Source: Actinokineospora enzanensis DSM 44649
GTDB taxonomy: Bacteria > Actinomycetota > Actinomycetes > Mycobacteriales > Pseudonocardiaceae
NCBI RefSeq assembly: GCF_000374445.1
Contig: NZ_KB894411.1
Location: 157,852 to 221,851, forward strand
DNA length: 64,000 nucleotides
Direction of reading: 5' to 3'
Positions 33,101 to 42,745 of the stretch are shown here, in pieces (position 1 is the stretch's first letter; the number at the start of each line of letters is the position of its first letter). The position numbers and the translations under genes are program-made. Below the pieces are notes generated by a model. The model was not told the origin of the DNA, made no database searches, and saw nothing but the letters and a program-made list of their open reading frames with translations.

Positions 33101-33658
33101 GTCGGTCGTCTTGTCGATGTTGGTGTCGAAGTAGACGCCGGGCGAGCGGACCAGCTGGGAGACCACGACGCGCTCGGTGCCGTTGATGATGAACGTGCCC
33201 AGGTTCGTCATCACCGGGAAGTCGCCCATGAACACCGTCTGGCTCTTGATCTCGCCGGTGGTGTTGTTGGTGAACTCGGCGGTGACGAACAGCGGGGCCG
33301 CGTACGTCATGTCCTTGTCCTTGCACTCCTCGACGGAGGCCTTGACCTCGTCGAAGCGCGGGTCGGAGAAGGACAGGGACATGGACCCGGAGAAGTCCTC
33401 GATCGGCGAGATCTCGTTCAGGACCTCCTCAAGGCCCCCGACGGGGTTTTCCTCCCCGGCGTCGACGCGGCGCTGGAACCACGCCTCGTTGCCGGTGAAC
33501 CACTCGAACGACTGGATCTGCAGATCCAGCAGGTTGGGCGTGCCCAGCGGCTCGCGGATCTTCGCGAAGGAGACCCGGCGGGGGGCGCCCGGGATGCCGG
33601 AGTTCGACGGAGTGGAGTTGGTCGCAGCAGTGGCCTTGGTCGCGCGGGAGACTGCCAA
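30164..33658 (-). CDS. rpoB: DNA-directed RNA polymerase subunit beta
   Basis: The 1164-residue subunit starts at a TTG (33656-33658), with AAGGAC seven nt upstream. The same kind of start and the conserved [11 protein letters not shown] segment occur in other actinobacteria. The rifamycin-binding cluster is residues 420-446. Residues corresponding to E. coli Q513, H526, R529 and S531 are retained (Gln426, His439, Arg442, Ser444). In contrast, D516 is Gln429, N518 is Thr431, L521 is Val434, S522 is Asp435 and P552 is His465. This is the only rpoB in the window and is linked to rpoC, so it should be the housekeeping subunit. Confidence 0.99.
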   Translation of the reverse strand: MAVSRATKATAATNSTPSNSGIPGAPRRVSFAKIREPLGTPNLLDLQIQSFEWFTGNEAWFQRRVDAGEENPVGGLEEVLNEISPIEDFSGSMSLSFSDPRFDEVKASVEECKDKDMTYAAPLFVTAEFTNNTTGEIKSQTVFMGDFPVMTNLGTFIINGTERVVVSQLVRSPGVYFDTNIDKTTDKDVFSVKVIPSRGAWLEFDVDKRDTVGVRIDRKRRQPVTVLLKALGWTTEQIRERFSFSETLLATLEKDHTAGTDEALLDIYRKLRPGEPPTKESAQTLLENLFFKDKRYDLAKVGRYKVNKKLGLTAQPHVGVLTEDDIVTTIEYLVRLHAGETTMPAKNGRDIPVEIDDIDHFGNRRLRTVGELIQNQIRVGLSRMERVVRERMTTQDVEAITPQTLINIRPVVAAIKEFFGTSQLSQFMQQTNPVDGLTHKRRLSALGPGGLSRERAGMEVRDVHHSHYGRMCPIETPEGPNIGLIGSLSSYARVNPFGFIETPYRKVIEGQVTDQIDYLTADEEDRHVIAQANAPLDDEGHFAEERVLVRKKGGEVELIEPFDVDYMDVSPRQMVSVATAMIPFLEHDAANRALMGANMQRQAVPLLRSESPLVGTGMELRAAVDGGDLVVAAKPGVIEELSADFITVMADDGTRQTYGLHKFRRSNQGTCINQKPIVSEGDRVEAGQVIADGPCIQNGEMALGKNLLVAIMPWEGHNYEDAIILSQRLVQDDVLTSIHIDEHEIDARDTKLGAEEITRDIPNVSEEVLADLDERGIIRIGAEVGAGDILVGKVTPKGETELTPEERLLRAIFGEKAREVRDTSLKVPHGETGKVIGIRVFSREDEDELPPGVNELVRVYVAQKRKIQDGDKLAGRHGNKGVIGKILPVEDMPFLADGTPVDVVLNTHGVPRRMNIGQILESHLGWVAKQGWQIDGTPEWAAKLPEELYDVEPGTNTATPVFDGVKENELQGLLASTRPNRDGERMVKEDGKAQLFDGRSGEPYPYPVSVGYMYILKLLHLVDDKIHARSTGPYSMITQQPLGGKAQFGGQRFGEMECWAMQAYGAAYTLQELLTIKSDDVVGRVKVYEAIVKGENIPEPGIPESFKVLLKELQSLCLNVEVLSSDGAAIEMRDGDDEDLERAAANLGINLSRNESPSVDDVVN

Positions 33659-33792
33659 GATGCGTCCTTCCAGGACTATGAGCGGTTGACAGCCGCGTGG
33701 TACTGCGAGAACGCGCCTGTCAAGGGTGCCGTGGTGCCCAACATCCTAGCTCTTGGCAAAGGGCGTGCGGAAAGTGGGCAGCGCAAAGGGGC

Positions 33793-33821
33793 AGTCTAGC
33801 CACTAAAAGGGCGACTGTCGA
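33793..33821 (-). promoter_or_regulatory. Candidate rpoBC promoter
   Basis: Minus strand: -35 TCGACA (33816-33821), 17-nt spacer, -10 TAGACT (33793-33798), giving a leader of ~130 nt. A second -10-like TAGGAT lies at 33743-33748 without a clear -35. The rest of the gap (33659-33978) between rpoB and the Mce operon holds no gene I can see. Confidence 0.5.
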
Positions 33822-33978
33822 GGCCCGCCGCTCAACTCGGTCCTCCCGCTGCCGTGCGTGCTGGGTAACAGACTGACCCCGCCACCGTCCCGAGTCAAGA
33901 CGCAACGCCAACCAGGCCACTTTTGCAGCAGTGCGAACGACCTCGGCGATCAAGGCTTGACCTGGGCAAACAACCCTG

Positions 33979-35031
33979 CTAGCAGACCGGTTGGGCAACC
34001 CCGCCGGGCAGTGCCTGGCCCAGGAAGTCGATGTTGGTGAGCTTCCAGACACCGCCCTGGCGCTCGCCCCGGACGGCGAAAAGCGAGGCGCTCGCGGTGG
34101 TCTTGTTCTCGTCCGCGTAGGTGGCCGACTGGTCGGTGAACACCAGCGCGTCGACCTTGTCGCCGTCGAGCCGCTGGATGCCCAGGTCCCGCACCTTGGC
34201 GGTCACCACGACCTTGCGCTGCTGGGCGATCTTCTTCAGCTCGCCGAGGATGTGCTCGTACTGGCAGGTCGCCTGCCCGGTGAGGTTCTCCCGCACGGCC
34301 GTGGCGTTGGCGTCGAGGTCGGCGTAGTCGTAGGAGAGGGTGCGCTCCACGGCCACGGTCAGCTTGCCCGCGGCCTCGCTGGTCGCGGCGACGTCGGTGA
34401 TCGCGCGGTTGGCGCTGTCGGCGCCCGCGGTGAGCGAGTCGGCCTCGCCCTTGAACCACAGCGCCGCCCCGGCCAGCATCAGCGCCGCCACCACCATCAG
34501 GATCGCCCGGTTGATCGCGCGCGAACCCGCCGCACGCGCCCTGACCTGCGCGGACACGGCCCGCTTCGGCGCCGGTCGGGAGCCGTCAGCCTGCCGCGTC
34601 CCGGTCGAGTCCGGGCGGGGTTCGCCGGTTGTCCGGCCCTTGCCGCTGGGACGCGGTCTCGGCTTCCGCGCCTGCCGCGGCTCGGTCTCGGCCGGATCCG
34701 ACTCCTCGTCCGACTCGTCACCTTGGGTGACTGCGGGCGCGCCGATTAACCTGGTCCCGGCCAACCCGGCCGGTGCGACCGCGTCCTCGCCCGATTCGAC
34801 CGCCTCGTCCTGACTCGCACGCTCGACGCGGCTGGGCTGTCCGGCAGGCTCGGGCTCGTCGACCGGTCGCTCCGGGGCCTGGTCGACAAGGTCGGCGGGG
34901 GCGACAGGACTGTCCTGATCGACGGCGTCGACCGGTGCGGGCTCGGTGGTCGGGCGGTTGTGGCCCGCGACGCGGGGGCGGCGGATGCCCTGGCTCGCCG
35001 GGCGGCGGCGGGGCGGCTTCTGGGACGGCAT
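33979..35031 (-). CDS. Mce-associated membrane protein (distal)
   Basis: The 350-residue product has ~170 residues of Pro/Glu/Arg-rich, probably disordered cytoplasmic sequence. One membrane helix follows (residues ~173-193, AINRAILMVVAALMLAGAAL), then an extracytoplasmic domain of ~155 residues similar to Mam proteins (SYDYADLDANATAVRENLTG; VWKLTNIDFLGQ). Mam proteins stabilise Mce import complexes. It is the last gene of the Mce operon, 34 nt after the other Mam gene. The N-terminal tail is unusually long. Confidence 0.82.
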   Translation of the reverse strand: MPSQKPPRRRPASQGIRRPRVAGHNRPTTEPAPVDAVDQDSPVAPADLVDQAPERPVDEPEPAGQPSRVERASQDEAVESGEDAVAPAGLAGTRLIGAPAVTQGDESDEESDPAETEPRQARKPRPRPSGKGRTTGEPRPDSTGTRQADGSRPAPKRAVSAQVRARAAGSRAINRAILMVVAALMLAGAALWFKGEADSLTAGADSANRAITDVAATSEAAGKLTVAVERTLSYDYADLDANATAVRENLTGQATCQYEHILGELKKIAQQRKVVVTAKVRDLGIQRLDGDKVDALVFTDQSATYADENKTTASASLFAVRGERQGGVWKLTNIDFLGQALPGGVAQPVC

Positions 35032-35065
35032 GGGGACCTCGTGGTTCGTCTCGGGTACCGGGCCG

Positions 35066-35668
35066 TCAGCCCGCGGGGATGGGCAGGACGGACTCGATGG
35101 AGTCGATCTTCCAGCCGTCCGGGGCGCGCCGCAGCGAGGCGCGCATCCGGGACTCGGCTGGCGCGGACGGCTTGCCGTCGACCGAGTCGGTCACCGCGAG
35201 CGCGACCATGATCTGGGCGGTGCCCGCGTGGTCGTCGAGCTGGGTGACCGCGACCTTGAGCAGCCGGGTGGCCCGGGTCGTCTTGGCCTTCTCGAACAGC
35301 GCCTTGGTATCCGCGCGCTTGGCGGTCAGGTCGTCGTGGAAGGCGCCGGTGGTGGCGCCCAGCCAGCGGTCCAGGACCTGGTCCACCTGGCGGTAGTCGA
35401 AGCTGCTGACGGTCACCACCTCGGCGCCGCCGACCCTGGCCACCTCGTCCCGGGTCCGGGCCAGGGCAAGGTCGTCGTCGTTCGCGGCGCGCAACCAGGC
35501 GATCCCGAACCAGGCGGCGAGCGCGGTGGCGACCACCAGCAGCGCGGTGGCGGCGGCCAGGAACGGGTTGCGCCACCAGTGCGCGGGGGCGGTCGGGGGC
35601 GCGTCGGCGGCCGGGTCGAGGTCGCCGTCGGGGACCGGTGTCGGTTCCTCGGTGTCGGTGGCGGTCAT
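35066..35668 (-). CDS. Mce-associated membrane protein (proximal)
   Basis: The 200-residue product has a short acidic N-terminus, a membrane helix at ~33-60 (NPFLAAATALLVVATALAAW) and an extracytoplasmic NTF2-like domain (FDYRQVDQVLDRWLGATTGA). This is the Mam layout found behind mce operons. It lies 53 nt after mceF. Confidence 0.83.
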   Translation of the reverse strand: MTATDTEEPTPVPDGDLDPAADAPPTAPAHWWRNPFLAAATALLVVATALAAWFGIAWLRAANDDDLALARTRDEVARVGGAEVVTVSSFDYRQVDQVLDRWLGATTGAFHDDLTAKRADTKALFEKAKTTRATRLLKVAVTQLDDHAGTAQIMVALAVTDSVDGKPSAPAESRMRASLRRAPDGWKIDSIESVLPIPAG

Positions 35669-35721
35669 GGCGCTCCAAACGTCGAGAACCGGGCGGGGGC
35701 TGGAACTTACCCGAAGGTAGG

Positions 35722-36981
35722 TCAGGTCCCCAGACCCAGCAGCTGGGCGAGGCTGGTGACCGGCGGCAGCCCCGGCCTGCCCAGCCCGCCGGGCAGGCGG
35801 GCGAGGTCGGCGAGCTCCTGGGCCGGGCGGTCCTGGTTGGCGGCGACCTGCCCTGGGGTGGGCTGGACCGGCCTGCCGCCGAACGGGGCGTTCTGCGAGC
35901 CGCGCACGTTGATCGGGCTGCCGACGGGTTCGGCGCAGTACGCCTGGCTGTTCTCCGCGACCGGCGTGAGGTCGTCACCGTCGCGGTGCCTGGTGCCCTC
36001 GTAGCCGCGGGTGCAGCTGGGCGGGTCGAACAGGTTGAGCGCGAGCCCGAGGTGCGCGGTGCCGTCGCCGGGCACGACGGTTTTCGGGCCGACCGCGACC
36101 ACCGGGTAGGCCACCAGCGCCATCTCCAGGCCGTCCACCCGGGTGACCAGGATGTCGGAGGTGGTGAGCAGGTTGGCGGTGAGCGTGGTCAGGCCCTGGC
36201 CGGACTCGCGCAGGGCATTGCTGATCGCCATGGCCGCGCTCGGGGTCGTGGCGATCAGGGTGCGGATATTCGGGTCGGACGACTTCAGCTGGGCGGTCAG
36301 GTCGCGCAGGTCGCCTGCGAACGAGCGGATGTTGCCCGCCTGCACGGCCTGGGTGTCCAGCACGACGCCGCCGTCCTGGATGAGCGCGATCGTCTGCGGC
36401 AGGTTGTCCTTGGCGGCCGCGGTGAACTCGGCGGAGGTGTCGAGCAGCAGCTGGAGATCCCCGCCGGTGCCCGCGAACGCCTTGTCCAGCTCGTCCACCA
36501 CGGTCCGCAGCGAGTCGGTGGGCACCGAGGCGGCCAGGCCGTTCAGGTCGGTGAGCACGGTGTCCGTGCCGGTGGGCAGCCTCGTCCGGTCGACCGGGAT
36601 GACCGAGCCCTCGGCCAGCGCGGTGCCGCCGTCGGCGCGCGGGCGCAGGTCGACGAACTGCTCGCCGACGGCCGAGCGGTTGGCCACCACGGCGTCCAGG
36701 TCGGCCGGGATGGCCGGGGCGTCCGGCTCGATGTCGAGGTCGATGTCGATGCCCGCGCCGGTCAGCCGCATCTGCCCGACCCGGCCGACATTGACGCCGC
36801 GGTAGGTGACCTCGGCGTTGGTGAAGATCCCGCCGGACTCGGCCAGCTGGAGCGTGACCCGGTAGCCGTCGGCGCCGAAGACCCGGCCGAGGCCGGTGAA
36901 GCGGAACCCGGCGTAGGTGACGGTGACGACGGCGATCACGAAGAAGGCGAGCAGCTTGAGCCGCACGGACCTGGTGAGCAT
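35722..36981 (-). CDS. mceF: MCE family protein MceF
   Basis: Start ATG 36981 overlaps the mceE stop by 4 nt. The 419-residue product has an N-terminal helix (RLKLLAFFVIAVVTVTYAGF), an MCE domain (~35-115; VTLQLAESGGIFTNAEVTYR, GVNVGRVGQMRL) and a helical needle-forming region. The C-terminus is Pro/Gln-rich. With MceA-E it would form the hexameric periplasmic conduit of a lipid importer. Longer readings that fuse it to sequence upstream are frame shadows of mceE. Confidence 0.93.
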   Translation of the reverse strand: MLTRSVRLKLLAFFVIAVVTVTYAGFRFTGLGRVFGADGYRVTLQLAESGGIFTNAEVTYRGVNVGRVGQMRLTGAGIDIDLDIEPDAPAIPADLDAVVANRSAVGEQFVDLRPRADGGTALAEGSVIPVDRTRLPTGTDTVLTDLNGLAASVPTDSLRTVVDELDKAFAGTGGDLQLLLDTSAEFTAAAKDNLPQTIALIQDGGVVLDTQAVQAGNIRSFAGDLRDLTAQLKSSDPNIRTLIATTPSAAMAISNALRESGQGLTTLTANLLTTSDILVTRVDGLEMALVAYPVVAVGPKTVVPGDGTAHLGLALNLFDPPSCTRGYEGTRHRDGDDLTPVAENSQAYCAEPVGSPINVRGSQNAPFGGRPVQPTPGQVAANQDRPAQELADLARLPGGLGRPGLPPVTSLAQLLGLGT

Positions 36982-38171
36982 CAGACCCCGCCTCCCAGCA
37001 GTGGACCCAGCAGACCGCCCAGCCCCGAGCTGTCCCCGGCGGCCCCGCCGGTGATCAACGGCGGCGGGGTCGTGATCACCGGCAGCCGCAGCGGCGGGGG
37101 CGCGTTGGCAGGCACGCCCGAGGTGCCGTTGGTGGCCTGGCCGATGATCGGGACGTCCTGCACCGGGTTCTGCCTGGTGCGGCTGAGGTTGTCCAGCACG
37201 CTCTGCAGGTTCAGGTCGATCTTGGCGTAGAGGTTGAAGTAGTCGCCGCGCACACCGCGCACCGCCGCGTCGGTGAACGGGAAGGTGAGCAGCAGCTCCA
37301 GCGACTTCGGCAGGTTCTCCCCCGCCTCGCCCAGTTTCCGCAGGGTCGGGGTCAACGCCTGGAGATCGGCGACGAGGTCGGCCTGGCTCTTGTGCACGGT
37401 GTCGACGGCGACGCCGGACAGCGAGTCGAGGCTCTGCAGCATGGTCACCAGCTGCCCGCGCTGCTCGGCGAGCACGCGCAGGCCCGGCTCGATGCCGTCG
37501 ATGGCGCCGACAAGCCGGTCCTTCTGCCCGTCGAGCGTGGTCGCGAGCCGGTTCACGCCGTCCAGGGCGCGGGTGATGTCGGCCTTGCCCGCGTCCAGCG
37601 TGGTCACCATGGTGTTCACGTTGTCCAGCAGGGACCGGATGTCGGTCTCCCGGCCCTCGGTGGCCGCGTTCAGCTCGTGCGTGATGCTCCGCAGCTGCTC
37701 GACACCCCCGCCGTTGAGCAGCATCGACAGCGCGCCGAGCACCTCTTCCACCTCGGTGTTCCGGTTGGTGCGATCCAGCGGGATCACCGCGCCGTCGGCG
37801 AGCCTGCCACTCGCCTGCCCGCCGGGCGGCGGGCTCAGCTCCACGTACTTCTCGCCGAGCAGGCTGGACTGCCGCAGCTTGGCGAAGGCGTTCGCAGGCA
37901 GCTCGACCCCGCCGTTGACCAGCAGCGTCACCTCGGCGTTCCAGCCGTCCGGGGTCAGGTCGATCCGGTCGACGCGGCCGACGGTGACCTCGTTGACCTT
38001 CACCCCGGACTGCGGCACGAGGTCGAGCACGTCGTGGAACTGGGCCTTGACCCGGTACGGGTGGTCGCCGAGATCGGCGCCGCCGGGCAGCGGGAGGTCG
38101 TAGATGCCGGTGAACCCGCAGCCGGACACCGCGAGCGCGGCGGCCACCAGCACGGCGAGGAGGCGTTTCAT
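36981..38171 (-). CDS. mceE: MCE family lipoprotein MceE (LprK-like)
   Basis: The 396-residue product begins with a lipoprotein signal peptide (MKRLLAVLVAAALAVSGCGF; lipobox with Cys18). An MCE domain (YRVKAQFHDVLDLVPQSGVK, EVTVGRVDRI) and a long helical part follow. The lipidated fifth subunit is characteristic of actinobacterial Mce operons. It ends in a Pro/Gly-rich tail. Start and stop overlap the neighbours by 4 nt. Confidence 0.93.
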   Translation of the reverse strand: MKRLLAVLVAAALAVSGCGFTGIYDLPLPGGADLGDHPYRVKAQFHDVLDLVPQSGVKVNEVTVGRVDRIDLTPDGWNAEVTLLVNGGVELPANAFAKLRQSSLLGEKYVELSPPPGGQASGRLADGAVIPLDRTNRNTEVEEVLGALSMLLNGGGVEQLRSITHELNAATEGRETDIRSLLDNVNTMVTTLDAGKADITRALDGVNRLATTLDGQKDRLVGAIDGIEPGLRVLAEQRGQLVTMLQSLDSLSGVAVDTVHKSQADLVADLQALTPTLRKLGEAGENLPKSLELLLTFPFTDAAVRGVRGDYFNLYAKIDLNLQSVLDNLSRTRQNPVQDVPIIGQATNGTSGVPANAPPPLRLPVITTPPPLITGGAAGDSSGLGGLLGPLLGGGV

Positions 38172-39367
38172 CAGCGACCACCCCCGGAGCTGTAGACGTC
38201 GCCGACGATCGGGAGCGGCAGCGCGGGCAGCTTGCCGCTGCGCATGTCCTCGATGACCTGGGCCGGTGACTCCAGCGGCACCGCGCCCTGGACCACCGGG
38301 GCGAGCTGGTCGCACAGGTCGGCGAGGGTGGTGGGCAGCGGTTTCGCGGTGCCCTGGCGGACCAGCTTGCAGACGGTCACGATCGGCGGCTGGGCCAGCT
38401 CGTTGAGGTTGGCCCGCGCGTCCAGGGTGCCCGAGGAGGCGTTGTAGGAGTTGACCACGTTGCTCAGCGCGAGCGGCGCGATGTCCAGCGTCTCGGCCAG
38501 TGCCGCACGCTGCTCCACCAGCACCTGGGTCACCGAGGCCAGTTTGTCCACATTGGACTTCAGGCGGCCGCGGTTGTCGTTGATGAACTGCTGGACGGTG
38601 CCCAGTGCGACGCCCAGCTGGTCCACCGCGGCGGCCAGGTTGCCGCGCTCGTCGGCCAGGAACCGGGACGCCTCGGTCAGCTGGTCGCCGAACTCGCGCA
38701 CCTGCTTGTCGTTCGCGGCCAAGGTGCCGGTGAACTTCTGGAGCTCGGTGATGGTGGCGAACAGGTCGTCGGAGTTGCCCGACAGCGTGCCGCTGAGCTT
38801 GCCCAGCTGGGTGACGGTGTCGTGCACGGCCTGGCCGTTGCCGTCGAGGTTCTTCGCCAAGGTGTCGAGCAGGTCCGACAGCGCGCCATCCTTGTTGGCG
38901 CCGTTCGGACCGAGCGCCTCGCTGACCCGGACCAGGCTGGCGTAGAGGTCGTCGACCTCCAGCGGGGTGGCGGTGCGGTCGAGCGGGATGACGGCGCCGG
39001 TCGCCAGCACCTGGCCAGCGGTGTAGGCGGGGGCGAGCTGCACGTACCGGTCGGACACCAGCGACGGAGCCACGATCACCGCGTGCGCGTCGGCCGGGAG
39101 CCGGATGGTCCGATCGACCAGGAGCTGCACCTCGACGTGGTCGCCGCGCGGGATCACCTTGTCCACCGCGCCGACGCGCACGCCGAGCACGCGCACGTCG
39201 TTGTCCTCGTAGAGCCCGACCACGCCGGTGAACATCGCCGTGTAGCGCTTCTCGTTCGGCTCCCGCAACGTCCACCACAGGCCCGCGGCGACCACCAGCC
39301 CGAGCACGCAGGCGATGGCCAGCATCCGCGCGCCGACCTGGCCGGACTTGGTGTCGAACCGGCTCAT
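38171..39367 (-). CDS. mceD: MCE family protein MceD
   Basis: The 398-residue product has an N-terminal membrane helix (MLAIACVLGLVVAAGLWWTL), an MCE domain (VVGLYEDNDVRVLGVRVGAV) and long amphipathic helices. It overlaps both neighbours by 4 nt and is the fourth subunit of the conduit. Confidence 0.93.
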   Translation of the reverse strand: MSRFDTKSGQVGARMLAIACVLGLVVAAGLWWTLREPNEKRYTAMFTGVVGLYEDNDVRVLGVRVGAVDKVIPRGDHVEVQLLVDRTIRLPADAHAVIVAPSLVSDRYVQLAPAYTAGQVLATGAVIPLDRTATPLEVDDLYASLVRVSEALGPNGANKDGALSDLLDTLAKNLDGNGQAVHDTVTQLGKLSGTLSGNSDDLFATITELQKFTGTLAANDKQVREFGDQLTEASRFLADERGNLAAAVDQLGVALGTVQQFINDNRGRLKSNVDKLASVTQVLVEQRAALAETLDIAPLALSNVVNSYNASSGTLDARANLNELAQPPIVTVCKLVRQGTAKPLPTTLADLCDQLAPVVQGAVPLESPAQVIEDMRSGKLPALPLPIVGDVYSSGGGR

Positions 39368-40356
39368 GACCCGTCCCCCAGACAGCCCGGCTGGTTGACC
39401 GGGCCCAGCGACGGCGGCAGCAGGCCGCAGATGTAGTTGTCGAACCAGCGGCCGGTGCCGATCGCGTTGTTGAACTGCCGCACGAACGGCGCCAGCTTCT
39501 GGATGCCCTGGGCGAGCGAGGCCTGGTTGCGCTGCAGCATCGAGGTGAACTGGTCGAGGCTCTGCAGGACCGGCCCCAGCTGGGCGTTGTTGTCGGCGAC
39601 CAGCCCCTGGAGCTCCCTGGCCAGGTCCTGCGTGCCGGTGAGCAGTGTGGAGATGGCCTGCTGCCGGTTGTTCAGCTCCTGCAACAGCAGCCCGCCGTCG
39701 GCGAGCAGCTTGCCGACCTCGGCGTCCCGGTCGGCCAGGGTCGTGCTGATCTGCCGGGTGTTGGCCAGCAGCCTCGCCAGTTCCTCATCGCGGGAGGAGA
39801 TGGTGCGCGACAGCGACTGCAGGCCGGTGAGGGCGCCGCGTACGTCGTCCGGGGTGTTCGCGAAGGTCTGCGAGATCACCTCGAAGCTCTTGGCCAGCTG
39901 GGTGGTGTCCACCTGGTTGACGGTGTCGGCCAGGCCGCGGAAGGCCTCCAGCACGTCATAGGGGGCCATCGTGCGCTCGCGCGGGATGCGCGTGCCGGGA
40001 TCCAGCACGGTCTCACCCTGCGGGTCCAGCGCCAGGAACTTCTGCCCGAGCAGGGTCTTGATCTTGATCTCGGCCCGAGTGCGGTCGCCGAGCCAGGCAT
40101 CCCGGACCTTGAACCGGACTACCACCCGGTCGCCGTCGAGGTCCACATCGGACACCCTGCCCACCTTGACGCCCGCGATCCGCACCTCGTCGTCCGGGCC
40201 GAGACCGGCCGCCTCGCTGAACTCGGCGCTGTAGCTGGTGCCGCCGCCGATGATCGGCAGGTCGTCGGAGTAGACCGCGGCCAACAGCACCAGGCCGATG
40301 GTCAACAGGCCGACCAGGCCGATCGGGACCGGGTTGCGGGAGCGGAACGACCTCAT
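39364..40356 (-). CDS. mceC: MCE family protein MceC
   Basis: Start ATG 40356 (MRSFRSRNPVPIGLVGLL) overlaps the mceB stop by 4 nt. A longer frame from 40449 lies inside mceB and is rejected. The 330-residue product has one N-terminal helix, an MCE domain (FSEAAGLGPDDEVRIAGVKV) and a helical region, and ends with two Cys (YICGLLPPSLGPVNQPGCLG). Confidence 0.93.
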   Translation of the reverse strand: MRSFRSRNPVPIGLVGLLTIGLVLLAAVYSDDLPIIGGGTSYSAEFSEAAGLGPDDEVRIAGVKVGRVSDVDLDGDRVVVRFKVRDAWLGDRTRAEIKIKTLLGQKFLALDPQGETVLDPGTRIPRERTMAPYDVLEAFRGLADTVNQVDTTQLAKSFEVISQTFANTPDDVRGALTGLQSLSRTISSRDEELARLLANTRQISTTLADRDAEVGKLLADGGLLLQELNNRQQAISTLLTGTQDLARELQGLVADNNAQLGPVLQSLDQFTSMLQRNQASLAQGIQKLAPFVRQFNNAIGTGRWFDNYICGLLPPSLGPVNQPGCLGDGS

Positions 40357-41387
40357 GCCGTGCACCTCGCCTGGGTGGCGGGCAACACCGGGATCTGCAG
40401 CGGCGTGCTGGCCACGCCGGGCACGCTCACCTCGCCGGTGGCCGAGCACAGGTAGAAGTTGAACCAGGAGCCGTAGCTGACCGTGCGGGTCAGCGTCGAG
40501 GTCTTGGTCGGCAGGAACTGGATGAAGTGCTCGACGATCTGCTCGTTGTCGTTGAGGTTGTCCACGAGTCCGCCCAGCGCGGCGATGTCCTGCTTGAGCG
40601 GCTCGCGGGCCTCGGTCAGCAGACCGGACGTCGTGGTGGCCAGGCCGCCGAGCGCGTCCACGGCGTCGCCGATCGGCTTGCGGTCCGCGGCCAGCCCGCT
40701 GACCAGCTGCTGCATCTGCGTGATCAGCGTGGACAGCTGCTCGTCGTGCGCGTTCACGGTGGTGAGCACGCTGTTGAGATTGTCGATGACCTGGCCGATC
40801 ACCTGGTCCTTGTCGGCCAGCGTGCTGGTCAGCGAGGCCGTGTGGCTCAGCAGCGCCTCCACCGTGCCGCCCTCGCCCTGCAGGACCTGGATGATCTCGT
40901 AGGAGAGCTTGTTCACCTCGTCCGGCGCGAGCGCCTGGAACAACGGCTTGAACCCGTTGAACAGCGCGGTGAGGTCCAGCGCGGGCCGGGTGTGCTCGAC
41001 CGGGATGGTGTCGCCGGGTTTCAGCACCGCGTTCGGGTCGTCGCCGGGTGCCTGGGCCAGCGAGACGTAGCGCTGGCCGACGAGGTTGCGGAACTTGATC
41101 TGCGCGGTCACCGCGGCGGGCAGCCTGCGGTCGGCCGCGACGGAGAAGGTGACCTCCGCCTGCCTGCGGTCGGCGACCGCCACGTCCTCCACCTGCCCGA
41201 CCCGCACCCCGGCGATGCGCACGTCGTCACCGGGCAGCAGCAGGGTCGCGTCGGTGAACCTCGCCCGATAGGTGGTGGTGTCGCTGAGGTCGGTGTTGGC
41301 GATGCTCAACGCCAGCACGCCGGTGGCGGCGACGGTGATCACCATGAACAGCGCCAACTTGACCAGCGGCGCGGTCAGTCCTCTCAC
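40353..41387 (-). CDS. mceB: MCE family protein MceB
   Basis: Start GTG 41387 overlaps the mceA stop (GTGA), giving 344 residues beginning MRGLTAPLVKLALFMVITVA. The MCE domain (FTDATLLLPGDDVRIAGVRV) is followed by helices and the C-terminal SWFNFYLC pattern shared with MceC. Confidence 0.92.
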   Translation of the reverse strand: MRGLTAPLVKLALFMVITVAATGVLALSIANTDLSDTTTYRARFTDATLLLPGDDVRIAGVRVGQVEDVAVADRRQAEVTFSVAADRRLPAAVTAQIKFRNLVGQRYVSLAQAPGDDPNAVLKPGDTIPVEHTRPALDLTALFNGFKPLFQALAPDEVNKLSYEIIQVLQGEGGTVEALLSHTASLTSTLADKDQVIGQVIDNLNSVLTTVNAHDEQLSTLITQMQQLVSGLAADRKPIGDAVDALGGLATTTSGLLTEAREPLKQDIAALGGLVDNLNDNEQIVEHFIQFLPTKTSTLTRTVSYGSWFNFYLCSATGEVSVPGVASTPLQIPVLPATQARCTA

Positions 41388-42745
41388 TTGCGCACCACCT
41401 CCGAGCCGCGCAGCGCGGGGCCGAGCAGCAACGTGCTCCAACCCGGGACCTGCTCCGGTTCCAGGTCCATGTCCGGCGCGACCAGCTGCGCCACGAACGC
41501 CGCCTCCTGCGAGGTGTTCACCAGACCGGACCCACTGTCCGCCGGGACAGCCGCGCTCGGCGAGGTCTGGCCGAGGTCCGCCAGGTTCGCGGGCGGCAGG
41601 AGACCGTCCTGCACCGACCGGGCGGGCGGCGGGTTGGACGAGCCGTCACGCAGCGGGCCGTCCGGCGGGGACTGCGGGAACGGCGATGGGAACTTGGTGA
41701 AGTCGTAGCAGCGCGGACCGCGGTCGTCCGCGTAACGGGGCTCGTCCTTGCCCGGCCGGTAGGGACCGCGGTTGACCGTGATCTCGATCGTGGCGTGCAG
41801 GCCCGGCTGGTCGGTGCCCTTGCCGAACGCCTTGTCCAACGCGGTCACGTTCTCGGACATCAGCTTCAGCAGGCACGGGTACTCGGGCGAGTACCGCGCG
41901 AGTGCTTCCAGCGTCGGCCGGGAGGTGTCCGCGAGACGGATCAGGTTGTCCTTGTTGAGCCGTACAAACGACTCCAGGTCGCGCGCGCCGGTCGTGACCG
42001 TCGCGTACAGCGTGTCCAGGTTTGCGCGCTGGTCGGCGATGGTCTTGGACGTGACAGTGAGATCGTCCAGCGCCTGCACGAGATCCGGGGTCACATCGCT
42101 GTAGGCGTCGCTGACGGTCGCGAGCGTGCGCAGGTCCTTCTGCAACTGCGGCAGATGCGGGTTCAGATCCCCGACCAGCTCGTTGAGCTGCGCCAACGTC
42201 TCGCCCAGCTTCTCACCGCGACCCTGCAACGCCGTCGAGATCGAGCTGAGCGTGCTCGACAGCTTCTGCGGCTGCACCGCCTGCAACACCGGCAGCAGAC
42301 TCTCGAACGCCTGCTCCAGCTCCACTGCCTGCACCGAGGTGTCCTGGTGGATGCGATCACCCCCGGCCAGCATCGTCGCCGACGCGTCCTTCGGGATCTG
42401 CAACGCGACATAGCGCTCGCCGAACAGGGTCTTCGGCAGGAACCTGGCCGAGACGTTGCCGGGGATGACGTCGATCTTCGCCGGGTCCAGCGCCAGCTCC
42501 AGCTCGGCACCGTCCGCGGTCGGGGTGATCCGCCGGACCTCGCCGACCAACAGGCCGCGCACCTTCACATCCGAGTGCACGGTGAGCTGGTTGCCGACCG
42601 TGCCGGTGGTCAGCGTGACCGTGGCGACCGGGGTGAACACCTTGTTGTAGGCGGCGATGCTCAACCCGATCAGACCCGCGATCACCGCGAGAAAGGCCAG
42701 GCCGTAGAGCCTGCGCCGGATCGTGCGCGCCAGCCGCCCGGTCAT
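41384..42745 (-). CDS. mceA: MCE family protein MceA
   Basis: The 453-residue product has an N-terminal helix (LYGLAFLAVIAGLIGLSIAA), an MCE domain (VHSDVKVRGLLVGEVRRITP), a long helical section and a Pro-rich C-terminus (~60 residues). It is the first Mce subunit, overlapping the second permease gene by 4 nt. Confidence 0.94.
   Translation of the reverse strand: MTGRLARTIRRRLYGLAFLAVIAGLIGLSIAAYNKVFTPVATVTLTTGTVGNQLTVHSDVKVRGLLVGEVRRITPTADGAELELALDPAKIDVIPGNVSARFLPKTLFGERYVALQIPKDASATMLAGGDRIHQDTSVQAVELEQAFESLLPVLQAVQPQKLSSTLSSISTALQGRGEKLGETLAQLNELVGDLNPHLPQLQKDLRTLATVSDAYSDVTPDLVQALDDLTVTSKTIADQRANLDTLYATVTTGARDLESFVRLNKDNLIRLADTSRPTLEALARYSPEYPCLLKLMSENVTALDKAFGKGTDQPGLHATIEITVNRGPYRPGKDEPRYADDRGPRCYDFTKFPSPFPQSPPDGPLRDGSSNPPPARSVQDGLLPPANLADLGQTSPSAAVPADSGSGLVNTSQEAAFVAQLVAPDMDLEPEQVPGWSTLLLGPALRGSEVVRK

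Noticed and set aside
30578..33799. A 1073-codon open frame antisense to rpoB
   Set aside because: It is the mirror frame of a high-GC gene; the translation is Arg/Val/Asp/Leu-rich without domains, and the opposite strand encodes an unmistakable beta subunit.
35722..39278. Long open frames joining mceF to upstream sequence and mceE to upstream sequence, suggesting fusions
   Set aside because: The extra N-terminal parts are out-of-frame readings of mceE and mceD; true starts with membrane or lipoprotein signals overlap the previous stops by 4 nt.
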